Of a stretch of 64,000 nt of DNA, positions 25,578 to 35,000 are shown piece by piece. Source of the DNA: an uncultured Tenacibaculum sp. (GTDB lineage: Bacteria; Bacteroidota; Bacteroidia; Flavobacteriales; Flavobacteriaceae); NCBI GenBank assembly GCA_947497895.1, contig CANMIL010000003.1:186001-250000 (forward strand). Reading direction: 5' to 3'. The position numbers were made by a program, and so were the translations under genes. The notes beneath the pieces are model-generated. The model saw only the letters and a list, made by a program, of their open reading frames with translations, searched no databases and had not been told where the DNA came from. Every line of letters starts with the position of its first letter. Position 1 is the stretch's first letter.

Positions 25578-26870
25578 TTATTTAATAATCTTCTTAAGTT
25601 GATAGAAAAATCTTTCGATAAGTCTCAGATCTTCGGTAACAATATCTGCACTTCCCTGCATTTCTTGTTTGAAGTCTATTTTCTTACCATATGTAGTTAT
25701 TAGTTCCTTTGGTAATAAAACATCCACTAAATATTTTCCCTCAGCATCAGGTACTGCAGAAATATATTTCACCTTACCATTTAATTCTCCAAATTCATCC
25801 GAAGGATAATTGAAAAGCTTTATTTGAACCTTTTGACCTGCTTTAATTTTACCTGAATTTGCCGCAGGGGCTTTTATCTTACCTATAAACGAATCACTTT
25901 TACCAGGTATAATTGTAAAAATTAAATCTCCTGCCTTTACAGTCTGATTTTTATTCCAAAAAGACAAAAAGGAAACTTCTCCATTAATTGAAGATTTCAA
26001 CGCAAAGGCTTTTTCCCAGTCTTTAATGGCTTTTTTTAGGTATAAGAATGACTGAATAGCCTTTTTCCTTAAACGTGTGTCATTTTGAGTCTTTTTAATC
26101 GAAGTTCCTTCCAAGTTCTTTGCAGAATTGTTAATTAATTCTCTAATCTGAGAAATAGAACTTTCAAGACTCTTATAGGCTCGCTTCGCTTGAAGATATT
26201 CAATTTCCTTTTGCTCTTTATCTTTTTCAGAGATCACTCCTTCTCCAAACATTTTTCGACTTCTTTCTAAATCTACCGATTTAAACTCAAGTTCCTTTTT
26301 GTTCAACTCTTTTTGAGAAAGCAAAATCTGTAATCGTCCCCTAGCCTCAATAACAGACATTCTGTTTGCAAAGGTTTCGGATTTGAATGGCGCTAATTTT
26401 TCATTTAAAACATATTCAGAATAATCATTTTCAAACTGAGAAAAACTGGTTGTTATATCACCTAAAATTAAAGGAGGTAATTTTTCTATCGGGAACTGAA
26501 ACGACTCCAAATTCGTAGGAACAGTATCCACAATACTTTTTAACAGTAGCACATCTTGATACAAAGCACTGTTATCAATTACTGCTAAAATTTGCCCATC
26601 TTTAACCTTCTCACCTTCTGTTGTCAAAAAAACCTCAAACTGCCCACCTGATTTAGCATAAATTTTTTCTGGAGGTGACGCCGTAGTAACCATTACCTGA
26701 CTCGATATTACATCAGGATACTTCACAAACCATGAAATAAACAATAACATTACTATCATTAGAAGTAACAATGTATTCCCCCAACGAATCATCCAATTGG
26801 GTACATAGCTAAGAATTTCTTGTACTTCTTCACTCCTTATTTCAATGTCTTCTCTATTCTCTACTGGCAT
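25578..26870 (-). CDS. HlyD-family membrane-fusion protein of the peptide exporter
   Basis: The 430-residue periplasmic adaptor of a type I-like exporter. It has a cytoplasmic N-terminus and one membrane segment (about 33-50, LLLLMIVMLLFISWFVKY). A biotinyl-lipoyl half-motif (KSGGQFEVFLTTEGEKVKDGQILAVIDN) follows. A long helical hairpin predicted as coiled coil (about 170-265, rich in Lys, Glu and Leu) leads into the second lipoyl half and a beta-barrel (IKAPAANSGKIKAGQKVQIKLFNYP). It connects the C39-ABC transporter, encoded 11 bases upstream, to an outer-membrane channel that is not encoded here and is probably TolC-like. The immediate spacing shows a shared transcript. Confidence 0.9.
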   Translation of the reverse strand: MPVENREDIEIRSEEVQEILSYVPNWMIRWGNTLLLLMIVMLLFISWFVKYPDVISSQVMVTTASPPEKIYAKSGGQFEVFLTTEGEKVKDGQILAVIDNSALYQDVLLLKSIVDTVPTNLESFQFPIEKLPPLILGDITTSFSQFENDYSEYVLNEKLAPFKSETFANRMSVIEARGRLQILLSQKELNKKELEFKSVDLERSRKMFGEGVISEKDKEQKEIEYLQAKRAYKSLESSISQIRELINNSAKNLEGTSIKKTQNDTRLRKKAIQSFLYLKKAIKDWEKAFALKSSINGEVSFLSFWNKNQTVKAGDLIFTIIPGKSDSFIGKIKAPAANSGKIKAGQKVQIKLFNYPSDEFGELNGKVKYISAVPDAEGKYLVDVLLPKELITTYGKKIDFKQEMQGSADIVTEDLRLIERFFYQLKKIIK

Positions 26871-26881
26871 ATTATATTAGT

Positions 26882-29068
26882 TTACTTACCTAAGTTTAAT
26901 TGATTTTTAACCAAATGGTAATAACTACCTTTTAACTTAGTGAGCTCTTCATGGTTTCCTTTTTCTATAATTTTACCTTTATCAAGCACTACTATTTGAT
27001 GTGCGTTTTTCACTGTACTCAATCGGTGAGCAATAACTACTGCAGTCTTATTCGCGAAAAACTTGTTCAAATTCTCCATAATGACTTTCTCATTATTGGC
27101 ATCTAACGCGCTCGTAGCTTCATCAAAAAATAAAAACTTCGGATTTTTATATACTGCACGTGCAATAAACAATCGTTGTTTCTGCCCTGTACTCAATCCA
27201 CTTCCTTCACTTCCTATCTTTGTATTGTATCCTAAAGGTAAGCCATCAATATAATCTCTAATGTTCGCTACATCAATCGCATGATTTAACTTTTCTTTGT
27301 CTACATAATCTTCTCCCACAGCAATGTTTTTAGCAATGGTATCGTTAAACACATAGCCTTCTTGCATTACCACTCCACAATTTCTCCTCCATTCTTGTTG
27401 GGAAATATTCCTCAAATTGAAATTGCCAACGGTAATATCTCCTCCATTAATTTTATAAAAACCTAACAACAATTTCATTAATGTAGTTTTTCCACTACCA
27501 CTAACTCCTACAATCGCCGTTGTTTTATTTTCAGGAATTTCAAGTGATAAATTCTTAATAACTGGCTCTAGACCTCCAGTATATCTAAAAGTAACATCCT
27601 TCAAATGAATTGGAACGTTTTCAGGAATTACTCGCACCTTTTCCTCTGTGTAGTTTTCCTCTTCTTCCATATTATGAATTTCACCCAATCTGTCCAAAGA
27701 TATCTGAGCATCTTGAACATCTCTCATAAAGTTAATCAGCTGAACAATTGGACCATTCAGCTGACCAACTATGTAACTTATTGCCATCATCATCCCTAAG
27801 GTGATTTGCCCATCAATTACCAGCTTCGCCGATAGAATTGTAATGAACATGTTCTTTAACTCATTTATGAAATTTGATCCGACACTTTGAGTTTGCTCTA
27901 ATGCTAAACTCTTAGTGGCAACTTTAAACAATCGTGCTTGAACATATTCCCAATTCCAACGCATTCGTTTTTCGGCATTGTGAAGTTTAATCTCCTGCAT
28001 TCCATTTATCAACTCAATTACTTTACTTTGTTCCTCACTCACTTGTGAGAATCTCTTGTAATCTAGCTCTTTCCTCTTTTTAAAGAAGAAAAGAACCCAA
28101 CCAAAGTACAACACACTTCCTAATACAAACACACCAAAAATTTGCATGCTATAATAGGCAAGAACTACACTAAAAATAATAAGGTTAAAAAATGAAAATA
28201 AAACAGTTAAAGATGATGTGGTTAGTATTCTTTCAATACGTTTGTGATCATTTATTCTTTGTAACAAATCTCCCGTCATTCTAACATCAAAATAAGAAAT
28301 AGGTAATTTCATTAATTTGATAAAAAAGTCTGAAATCAATGAAATATTTATCCTTGTACTTAAGTGTAACAATATCCAACTTCGAATAATTTCTAATGAC
28401 GCTTTTCCTATAAACAAAAATAACTGGGCAAATAAAATGAGATATACAAAATTCAAATCCTGATTTTCAATACCTACATCAACAACACTTTGTGTTAAAA
28501 AAGGTAAAATCAGCTGTAATAAACTCCCTGCGAGGAGACCAATGATCAATTGAACTATGAATTTCTTATACTTAATTAGGTATTTAAATATAAATGAAAA
28601 CCCAAATTTTTCATCTTGATCGAACTCTTCACTGTAAAACTTAGGAGTAGGTTCCACCAATAAAGCGATTCCTTCTTCCGTAGTTTCATCAGCATTATTA
28701 CCAATCCAATTCTGAATAAACTCATCCTTAGAATAGGTAAGCAATCCATGCGCAGGATCAGAAATATAAACAGTATCTCTTTTTATTTTATAAAGAACCA
28801 CATAGTGATTTTTGTTCCAATGTAGAATACAAGGTAACGGAGCTTCTTTAAGTTTATTAAACGCAAGCTTAATACCCAAAGATTTGATCCCAATAGATTC
28901 TACAGCTTCACTTAATCCTAACAAACTGCTACCTTCACGTGTTGTTTCACTTAAATCGCGAAGTTGTTGTGTATTTATGGTTTTTCCATAATGCTTTGCA
29001 ATTATCTTGATACATGTTGGTCCGCAGTCTTTTGCTTCAGTTTGTTTATAGTTCGGAAATTTTTTCAA
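26882..29068 (-). CDS. C39 peptidase-containing ABC transporter (leader-cleaving exporter)
   Basis: A 728-residue PCAT that removes GG leaders and exports the core peptide. Residues 1-125 are an intact C39 cysteine protease: AKDCGPTC with catalytic Cys15, NHYVV with His88 and SDPAHG with Asp104. About 165-450 is the six-helix ABC membrane domain. The ATPase follows with Walker A GVSGSGKTT, signature LSTGQKQR (a variant of LSGGQ), Walker B FLFFDEATSALD and the His-loop AHRLS. Cognate substrates are encoded on both sides (peptides at 25102-25266, 29096-29269 and 29359-29550). The two six-Cys peptides at 2.5-3.3 kb may be further clients. The general architecture is that of bacteriocin/lantibiotic exporters; no lanthionine enzymes are present. 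Confidence 0.95.
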   Translation of the reverse strand: MKKFPNYKQTEAKDCGPTCIKIIAKHYGKTINTQQLRDLSETTREGSSLLGLSEAVESIGIKSLGIKLAFNKLKEAPLPCILHWNKNHYVVLYKIKRDTVYISDPAHGLLTYSKDEFIQNWIGNNADETTEEGIALLVEPTPKFYSEEFDQDEKFGFSFIFKYLIKYKKFIVQLIIGLLAGSLLQLILPFLTQSVVDVGIENQDLNFVYLILFAQLFLFIGKASLEIIRSWILLHLSTRINISLISDFFIKLMKLPISYFDVRMTGDLLQRINDHKRIERILTTSSLTVLFSFFNLIIFSVVLAYYSMQIFGVFVLGSVLYFGWVLFFFKKRKELDYKRFSQVSEEQSKVIELINGMQEIKLHNAEKRMRWNWEYVQARLFKVATKSLALEQTQSVGSNFINELKNMFITILSAKLVIDGQITLGMMMAISYIVGQLNGPIVQLINFMRDVQDAQISLDRLGEIHNMEEEENYTEEKVRVIPENVPIHLKDVTFRYTGGLEPVIKNLSLEIPENKTTAIVGVSGSGKTTLMKLLLGFYKINGGDITVGNFNLRNISQQEWRRNCGVVMQEGYVFNDTIAKNIAVGEDYVDKEKLNHAIDVANIRDYIDGLPLGYNTKIGSEGSGLSTGQKQRLFIARAVYKNPKFLFFDEATSALDANNEKVIMENLNKFFANKTAVVIAHRLSTVKNAHQIVVLDKGKIIEKGNHEELTKLKGSYYHLVKNQLNLGK

Positions 29069-29095
29069 AAAATATGATCTTAATTACAATTTATT

Positions 29096-29269
29096 TTAGC
29101 CCGCACAACAAATAGATGGCCCCCATACTGGATGCGGATAATGCCCTCTTCTACACGTTTCTTCAGTATTGAAATAACCAGCTCTACATACGACATCTCC
29201 TCCTCCATTAATACTCTTTTGGTTCTTTGAGGTTAATATTTTTCCTAAGTTTGAAATACTTTTTTTCAT
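29096..29269 (-). CDS. GG-leader four-cysteine secreted peptide (second), 57 aa
   Basis: A short gene. The leader MKKSISNLGKIL...SINGGG reaches Gly-Gly at 22-23. The core has four Cys: VC-x10-C, then a tail ending in a CC pair (SICCAG). It is a paralogue of the peptide at 29359-29550: both share the order VC...Y.N.E(E/D)TC.RG.YP.P and the final S(I/V)CC. It precedes the exporter gene by 27 bases, so it is in the same transcript. The inverted-repeat element lies 41 bases upstream. A disulfide-stabilised bacteriocin-like or signalling peptide is inferred. Confidence 0.8.
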   Translation of the reverse strand: MKKSISNLGKILTSKNQKSINGGGDVVCRAGYFNTEETCRRGHYPHPVWGPSICCAG

Positions 29270-29309
29270 AATTAATGTAATTTGGTTTGGTTAAAGCGGT
29301 GATCATTAG

Positions 29310-29329
29310 AGACACTCACCATTGTGTCT
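29310..29329 (-). promoter_or_regulatory. inverted-repeat element before the second peptide gene
   Basis: Minus strand: AGACAC, 8-nt loop, GTGTCT, then CTAATGATC. The stem is identical to that before the first peptide gene. Confidence 0.55.
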
Positions 29330-29358
29330 ATATTCTCTGTAAAAACAATTCTCATATT

Positions 29359-29550
29359 TTAATATGGGAACTGATCTTTACAACATACTGAATGTCCTAC
29401 CCTAGGATCAGGGAAAGGATAGGTTCCTCTTGGACACGTATCCTCATGATTAGGATAAGCACCTGGACAAACAAATCCGAATCCTCCTTGGATGGTCTTT
29501 TGAACCTCTCGGGGTAAAATATTCCCCAAGTTCGATATGTTTTTTTTCAT
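29359..29550 (-). CDS. GG-leader four-cysteine secreted peptide (first), 63 aa
   Basis: The leader MKKNISNLGNILPREVQ...IQGG has Gly-Gly at 22-23. The 40-residue core has four Cys (VC-x10-C-x16-CC) and several Pro and Tyr. It is clearly homologous to the 57-residue peptide downstream, the two being tandem duplicates with shared leader, core and upstream repeat. It follows the VKOR-thioredoxin gene, whose product could form its disulfides. The core has few Ser or Thr and no lanthipeptide synthetase is nearby, so a lanthipeptide is unlikely. It could instead be a class II-like or bacteroidetocin-like bacteriocin or a signalling peptide. Confidence 0.8.
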   Translation of the reverse strand: MKKNISNLGNILPREVQKTIQGGFGFVCPGAYPNHEDTCPRGTYPFPDPRVGHSVCCKDQFPY

Positions 29551-29588
29551 AATAAATAAATTTGGTTAGGTTATAGGGCGATTATTAA

Positions 29589-29610
29589 AGACACTCACCC
29601 CCTTGTGTCT
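29589..29610 (-). promoter_or_regulatory. inverted-repeat element before the first peptide gene
   Basis: Minus strand: AGACAC, 10-nt G-rich loop (AAGGGGGTGA), GTGTCT, then TTAATAATC. It lies 38 bases before the start codon. Confidence 0.55.
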
Positions 29611-29660
29611 ATTCCTCGCGAAAGAATATTTTAATTCGACCTTAATAGGTCAATGTATTT

Positions 29661-31238
29661 TTAATTTACAACTGTTGATTGTTCATTTAATTCCTCAATA
29701 AAGAACACTAAATCCGATCTGTCATACTCTTTTGGAAATGATTTCCCGTTTACAAGAATTTCAGGAGTAAAGTTTATACCATTTTCCTGGCACCAATCTT
29801 TTTCTCTCTCTAATTCTTCAACGAATACGGCACTTTGAGATCCCCAATTCTTTAGCCACACTTTAACATTTCCTCCCTCATAAATCTCTTGCATTGCTAC
29901 CAAACAAGTTTCTTTACCTCTTTCGTGATATATTTGAACAAGACTACTTGTTATTTTCACTAAATCGCTTTCCACATCGTTCGTATTCACATTGAATCTT
30001 ATTCTTACTTTCACGGCATCAGGAAACTTCTGTAATATTTCTTCAATGTGTTTATGAACAGGTTTACAATGACCACAAAATGGATTTGTTATAACAACTA
30101 ACTCTAAATTAGCATCAACATTTCCAAACACAATTTCTTGACTATCTTTTATTGAAGTATTCAAACTAGCTGATTCATTCAATAGACTCTGAAACAATCC
30201 AAAGTTTCTTTTGAATTTAGTCGATTTAACTTTTTCCCTTCGTAGCTCAATTACTTCATTTAATATTGGTCTTAACTGAGTCCAACTAACTAGTAACGCC
30301 AATGAAATTATTCCAAAAAGCAATGTGCTATTCAGATCGAAAGTAAACTGAGGAGTCAGGAAGAATGCTATTCCCGCTTGTAACCATAAAACACCAACGA
30401 TACTCAAACATAACAAACACCATTTCTTTAAAACGGCATATTGATAATAAATAGAATATATAGTAACAGGTATGGATGCATATGTAATGAGTAAAGCCAA
30501 ATTCGGATTCCCTATTTGAATCAGGGTAAAAAGCACCATGATTCCGAAATAGGTAATACTAAAATCACTTAATTTAAACCCTTTAATAATTTCAGCTCCT
30601 TTTGAAGTTAGTACAGCATCACAATCTTTCTTGTCGTCAGTACCAGAACAAAAAGCTTCTCCAATTGAACTCTGTAAACCGAATTCTTGTTTTAAAATAG
30701 CAACACTAATTACAAACCCCAGCCCTGAAAGCAATAGATGAAACACACCTAAAACATTACCGTAATTTCTAAAAATTAGAAATCCTAAAAATCCAAACAA
30801 GAATACATAAGCTGCATATTTTAAAGGCTTATTGTTAGATTTTGAAGTCGTTTGAATTGTATCTGTTTTCTCAACAGCGACAATAATTCCAGTAAATACT
30901 TCTAGAAATTCTTTTGAACTTTGTGTTTTCTTCTTTCCTTCAATATTAATTACTATTACAAGATCTTCCGCTCTTTCAACCACAACAAGTTCTTTTCCAT
31001 TTTCGGGAGATTTGACTTGAGCTAAAAAAACTTCAGGTAATTGTTCTAATATTTCTTCTGTTGCAGGAACTTCAGCCGCTACATTTTCAATATTAAAATG
31101 ATCAAGAACTCCTGTAATTGCATGTAAACTTGGATACGAAGGATGACTTTCTATTTGGAAGTTTAATTCATCCTTGTCAAACGGTATTTTATTTTTTTTT
31201 AGTAGTAGTGAAACTAAAAAATTGAGCGATTTTTTCAA
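29661..31238 (-). CDS. C39-like / VKOR / thioredoxin fusion protein (disulfide formation for exported peptides)
   Basis: A 525-residue inner-membrane oxidase in three parts. Residues 1-125 resemble a C39 peptidase-like domain (SHPSYPSLHAITGVLDHF; FTGIIVAVEK near the end) but lack the CGPxC catalytic Cys, so this part may bind leaders without cutting. Residues ~140-320 form a vitamin K epoxide reductase domain: membrane segments, loop Cys197 and Cys206, and the active site KKWCLLC (Cys274 and Cys277). Residues ~345-515 are a DsbA/thioredoxin-4-like domain with PFCGHC (Cys388 and Cys391) and the cis-Pro loop NFTPEILVNG. VKOR-thioredoxin fusions make disulfides de novo using quinone. Directly upstream of four-Cys peptide genes and their exporter, this is best read as their oxidative-folding enzyme. 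Confidence 0.88.
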   Translation of the reverse strand: MKKSLNFLVSLLLKKNKIPFDKDELNFQIESHPSYPSLHAITGVLDHFNIENVAAEVPATEEILEQLPEVFLAQVKSPENGKELVVVERAEDLVIVINIEGKKKTQSSKEFLEVFTGIIVAVEKTDTIQTTSKSNNKPLKYAAYVFLFGFLGFLIFRNYGNVLGVFHLLLSGLGFVISVAILKQEFGLQSSIGEAFCSGTDDKKDCDAVLTSKGAEIIKGFKLSDFSITYFGIMVLFTLIQIGNPNLALLITYASIPVTIYSIYYQYAVLKKWCLLCLSIVGVLWLQAGIAFFLTPQFTFDLNSTLLFGIISLALLVSWTQLRPILNEVIELRREKVKSTKFKRNFGLFQSLLNESASLNTSIKDSQEIVFGNVDANLELVVITNPFCGHCKPVHKHIEEILQKFPDAVKVRIRFNVNTNDVESDLVKITSSLVQIYHERGKETCLVAMQEIYEGGNVKVWLKNWGSQSAVFVEELEREKDWCQENGINFTPEILVNGKSFPKEYDRSDLVFFIEELNEQSTVVN

Positions 31239-32067
31239 TTTGATATAGTTTAATAAGTGTTAGCTTTTTCTTCAGAATTTCTAAATATAATACGTTCCAT
31301 TGAAAAAATTGTTATTGTTTTCATAATTTTTAATCCGAAACTTCCAATTTATTACGAATCAATAAATTCTGAGAACAAATACTCCGCTAAAAAAAAACAC
31401 CTAGTAAAATATTATTGATCTATCATTTGAGAATAAATTCAAATACTTTCGAAAACAAATAACCTTTTATTACTTTCCAATGCCCCCTTCTGTATTAATC
31501 GTTTTCTACTTTTCAAATCATCACTTACTCTACCTGTGCAAATTAAATAATCTTTAAATTAAAAAAGGAAGTTATGTTTATTCTCTTTTTTTTCTATATT
31601 TACGGGAAAATTACTCAATAAGATTAGAAGGAGACCATTATGTGATTGGCAAGGGCGAAGCCGTATTCAAATTCTATCATTTTTCATTTTATTCAAGAAC
31701 AATATTCAAAAAGGCTTAAACTCCGTCACATCCCAACAGTTTTTTATTACTATAAAACTTATCTTTTTTAGAAAGATTTATTATCTAATTTCCAGCATAT
31801 AAAATCATCATTAATCTCATCTAAAGAGATATCAAATCATTTATCCTACAAAACTATAAGGAAACTGGTTAGCTGATTTTTATAGCTTCAGTTAAATTTT
31901 GTATTTAACCATAGTGCATTGCAAGAAATATTACACTTTTGCAATTCATCGATAAGAAAAATTCTATCAAAAAGCATCACTGATATTAAATCAAAAATTT
32001 GATATCACTATCCGATGCGCATCTCTTCCATTTTAAAATCTTATTCAAAAGTAACTTACTAAACTAC
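31239..32067. other. ~0.83 kb divergent intergenic region between peptide system and NRPS operon
   Basis: AT-rich, without a convincing gene. Contents seen: a 24-codon open frame on the minus strand (31250-31324), possibly a leader ORF of the VKOR gene; a -7-like box TATATTTA (31595-31602, plus), the same as the one before hppA; a second near-match CACTTTTG (31934-31941, plus), about 125 bases before the NRPS start; and an imperfect hairpin AACTG...CAGTT at 31863-31893. The NRPS mRNA therefore probably has a leader of 100 to 450 nt. No known operator is recognised. Confidence 0.4.
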
Positions 32068-35000
32068 ATGATTTCAAAAGAGAAGTTGCATTTAGCACAA
32101 TTAGAGGTTTACTACGGTCAATTGGTAAACCCTCAAAGCCCTATGTATAATATGGGCGGATATGTTGTTCTTACAGGAAACCTTGACTCAGCTCTATTCA
32201 AAAGTGTTGTTGCAAGTTTATCAATGGCATTTGACACTTATAACTTAAAATATGATTTCACGGGGTATGAACCTTTATTGTACGTTGGCAAGCATGAGGA
32301 AGTTTTTTTAAATGAAATCGACTTTTCCAACGAACTTGATCCTGAACAGAAAGCAAAAGAATGGATGCAGCAAGAAATTGATACAGCTTTTGATTTAAAA
32401 CAAGAAAAGTTGTACAAGCATTCACTTATAAAAATAAAGGAAAATCTTCATTGGTGGTATAGTTATAATCATCATTTAGTATATGATGGATTTGGTACCG
32501 CTCTCATCGTAAACTATGTTACAGAGGAATATGACCGAAGACTTAATAACGCCGATAAGCCTGTATCAAATAATTACCCTTCTTACTTCAATATTGCAAA
32601 AAAAAGCAACGATTATTTAGAATCACAACAATACATTAAAGATGCAAATTACTGGAAAGAGAAATTTAGTAGCATTCCTAAACCGGTAATTAATTACAAT
32701 AAAAAAAATAGCAAAACTGAGGGGTGTCGGTTCTCAATGCATATTTCAAAATCCGATCAAGCCCTATTTAACCGTTTAACAAAAAAGACGAAGGCTAATT
32801 TATCTCAATTTACCTTGGCTGCATTGCTAGTGTATTATGGAAAAACTACAGATCAAGAAGTTTTTAGTTTCGGTATTCCTATACATAATAGAGTAAGTCG
32901 TGAAGAAAGGAAAACACTAGGAATGTTTTCGAGCATTCTTCCGTTCAAAGGAGAATATAAACCCGACAAAATTTTGTTAGATTTTATATCTGAGCTAAAG
33001 CAAATACAGCGGAATGATTATAGACATAGAAAATATCCAATTTCTCATTTAAATAGGTCTTTAAAATTGTTATCGGAAAACCGGCAACAAGTTTTTGATA
33101 TTATCATAAACTACGAACCTTTTCCCTTTGCAAAATCATTGTCCTCGGGCTTGCATATAGCAATAAAACACATGTCTCCCATCACAGATTTAGAAGACCC
33201 TTTATCAATACGTTGGTGTGATTATGGAGAAGATTCTTCATTAATACTAAATATTGATTTTCTTCAAGAATATTTCGAAAAAACAGAGATAGAGGAGTTC
33301 GTAGAGCGGTTATTATTTATTTTAAGACAATTTGAAAATGGGTTAGCAGAACCTTTAAAAAACCTTTCCATTTTACCTCATCAAGAGGAAAAGTATTTAT
33401 TAGGAATTGGTAAGGGAATTGAAATAGATTACCCACCAAATGAAAATATTATAACTCTTTTTGAAAAACAAGTTGCAATTAATCCTAATGCTATTGCCGC
33501 AGTTTATAAAGAAGGCTCTTTAAGCTATGAAGAGCTAAGTAAGCGCTCCAACCAATTAGCCAATTATTTAATAAACAAAGGAATTCAAGAAAATTTATTT
33601 GTAGGAATTTGCATCAATCGTGGTTTAGAAATGTTGGTTGGCATTTTGGGAATTTTAAAAGCAGGTGCAGCATACGTCCCTATTGATAACACCCTTCCAA
33701 AAGACCGCATTAAACATATCATTGACGACTCAAACATGAGTTTGATTCTAACCAATAGAAATACAACTCCTTTACTTCCTATTAGCAATGAACTATCTAT
33801 TTTAACTCTGAATCGAGATTGGACTGTAATCGAAACAGAATCATCAGAGAAACCTATAATCCATATATCAAATAACAGCCTAGCCTATTTGATATACACT
33901 TCAGGAAGCACTGGTATTCCGAAAGGCGTTATGGTAACACACGAATCACTAATTGATTATGTATTCACATTTTCAAATTATTTTGAAGTAACTCGCTCAG
34001 ATATAATCTTAAACCAAGCTTCTATTTCTTTTGATACGTCCATTGAGGAAATATTTCCAATTCTAAGCAAAGGGGGACAGTTAATACTTGTTGAAGACCC
34101 TAAAGACTTTAATTCGATTCTTTCCTTATGCAAAGAACATGATATTACACTAATTAGTACACACCCTTTTTTGATCGATTTCTTAAATTCGAAATCAGAT
34201 ATTGAAACTTTATCCTTACGTGCTATTATCAGTGGAGGTGATGTATTAAAATCCTCTTACATCAATAACCTCATCAAAAAGATTCCAATATATAATTCCT
34301 ATGGCCCCACTGAAACCACTGTTTGTATCAGTTATCAAAAAGTAGAAGAAGTTTCAAACAACATTCCTATTGGAAAACCAATTGCCAATACTTCTTTATA
34401 TGTTATCGACACCTCAGGAAATTTATGTCCTAAAGGTGTTATTGGAGAATTATGGGCAAGCGGAAAAGGTACTGCGAAAGGTTACTTAAACAACACAACA
34501 CTTACCAATGAAAAATTTATACGGAATCCATTTAAAGAAGGAGAACGAATCTATAAAACAGGCGATTTAGTAAAATGGTTACCCAATGGAACTTTAGAGT
34601 TCATAGGAAGAAAAGATTCTCAAGTTAGCATTCGTGGTTATCGAATTGAATTAGGAGAAATTGAAAATGCACTTTTTAAACATACATCTATTTCCAATTG
34701 CTGCATTGTAACAAAAGATGATATCAATGGAAATAAACGTTTGATTGGACACGTTGTTTCGAAAGGAAATTTTGACAAGGAGGTTATAGAATCTTTTTTA
34801 AAGGAAAGTCTACCTTATTATATGGTTCCAACGCTATGGGTTGAATTAGAAAAGATGCCATTAACTGCCAATGGTAAAGTGGATAAAAAAAACTTACCAG
34901 AACCTAATGAAACGGTATTATCTAGTAAAACCTTTGTAGAACCGAGAAATGAAATTGAGAAACAGTTAGTAAGCATTTGGCAACAGCTGTTGGGTATAGA

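Noticed and set aside
25102..29550. Lanthipeptide or thioether RiPP locus
   Set aside because: No LanB, LanC, LanM, radical-SAM or YcaO enzyme lies in the window, the cores have few Ser/Thr, and a VKOR-thioredoxin oxidase points to disulfides.
29638..29651. GACCT-TAAT-AGGTC hairpin after the VKOR gene as terminator
   Set aside because: Five-bp stem without a T-run; read-through into the peptide genes is more likely.
31250..31324. 24-codon frame before the VKOR gene as a regulatory leader peptide
   Set aside because: Too short to judge, and no run of regulatory codons or attenuator hairpin is visible; only mentioned in the intergenic description.
31642..31719. GTG-start 25-codon open frame with an AGGAG before it in the divergent region
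   Set aside because: Good ribosome site by chance; this phylum rarely uses it, and the product has no leader, motif or relatives I know.
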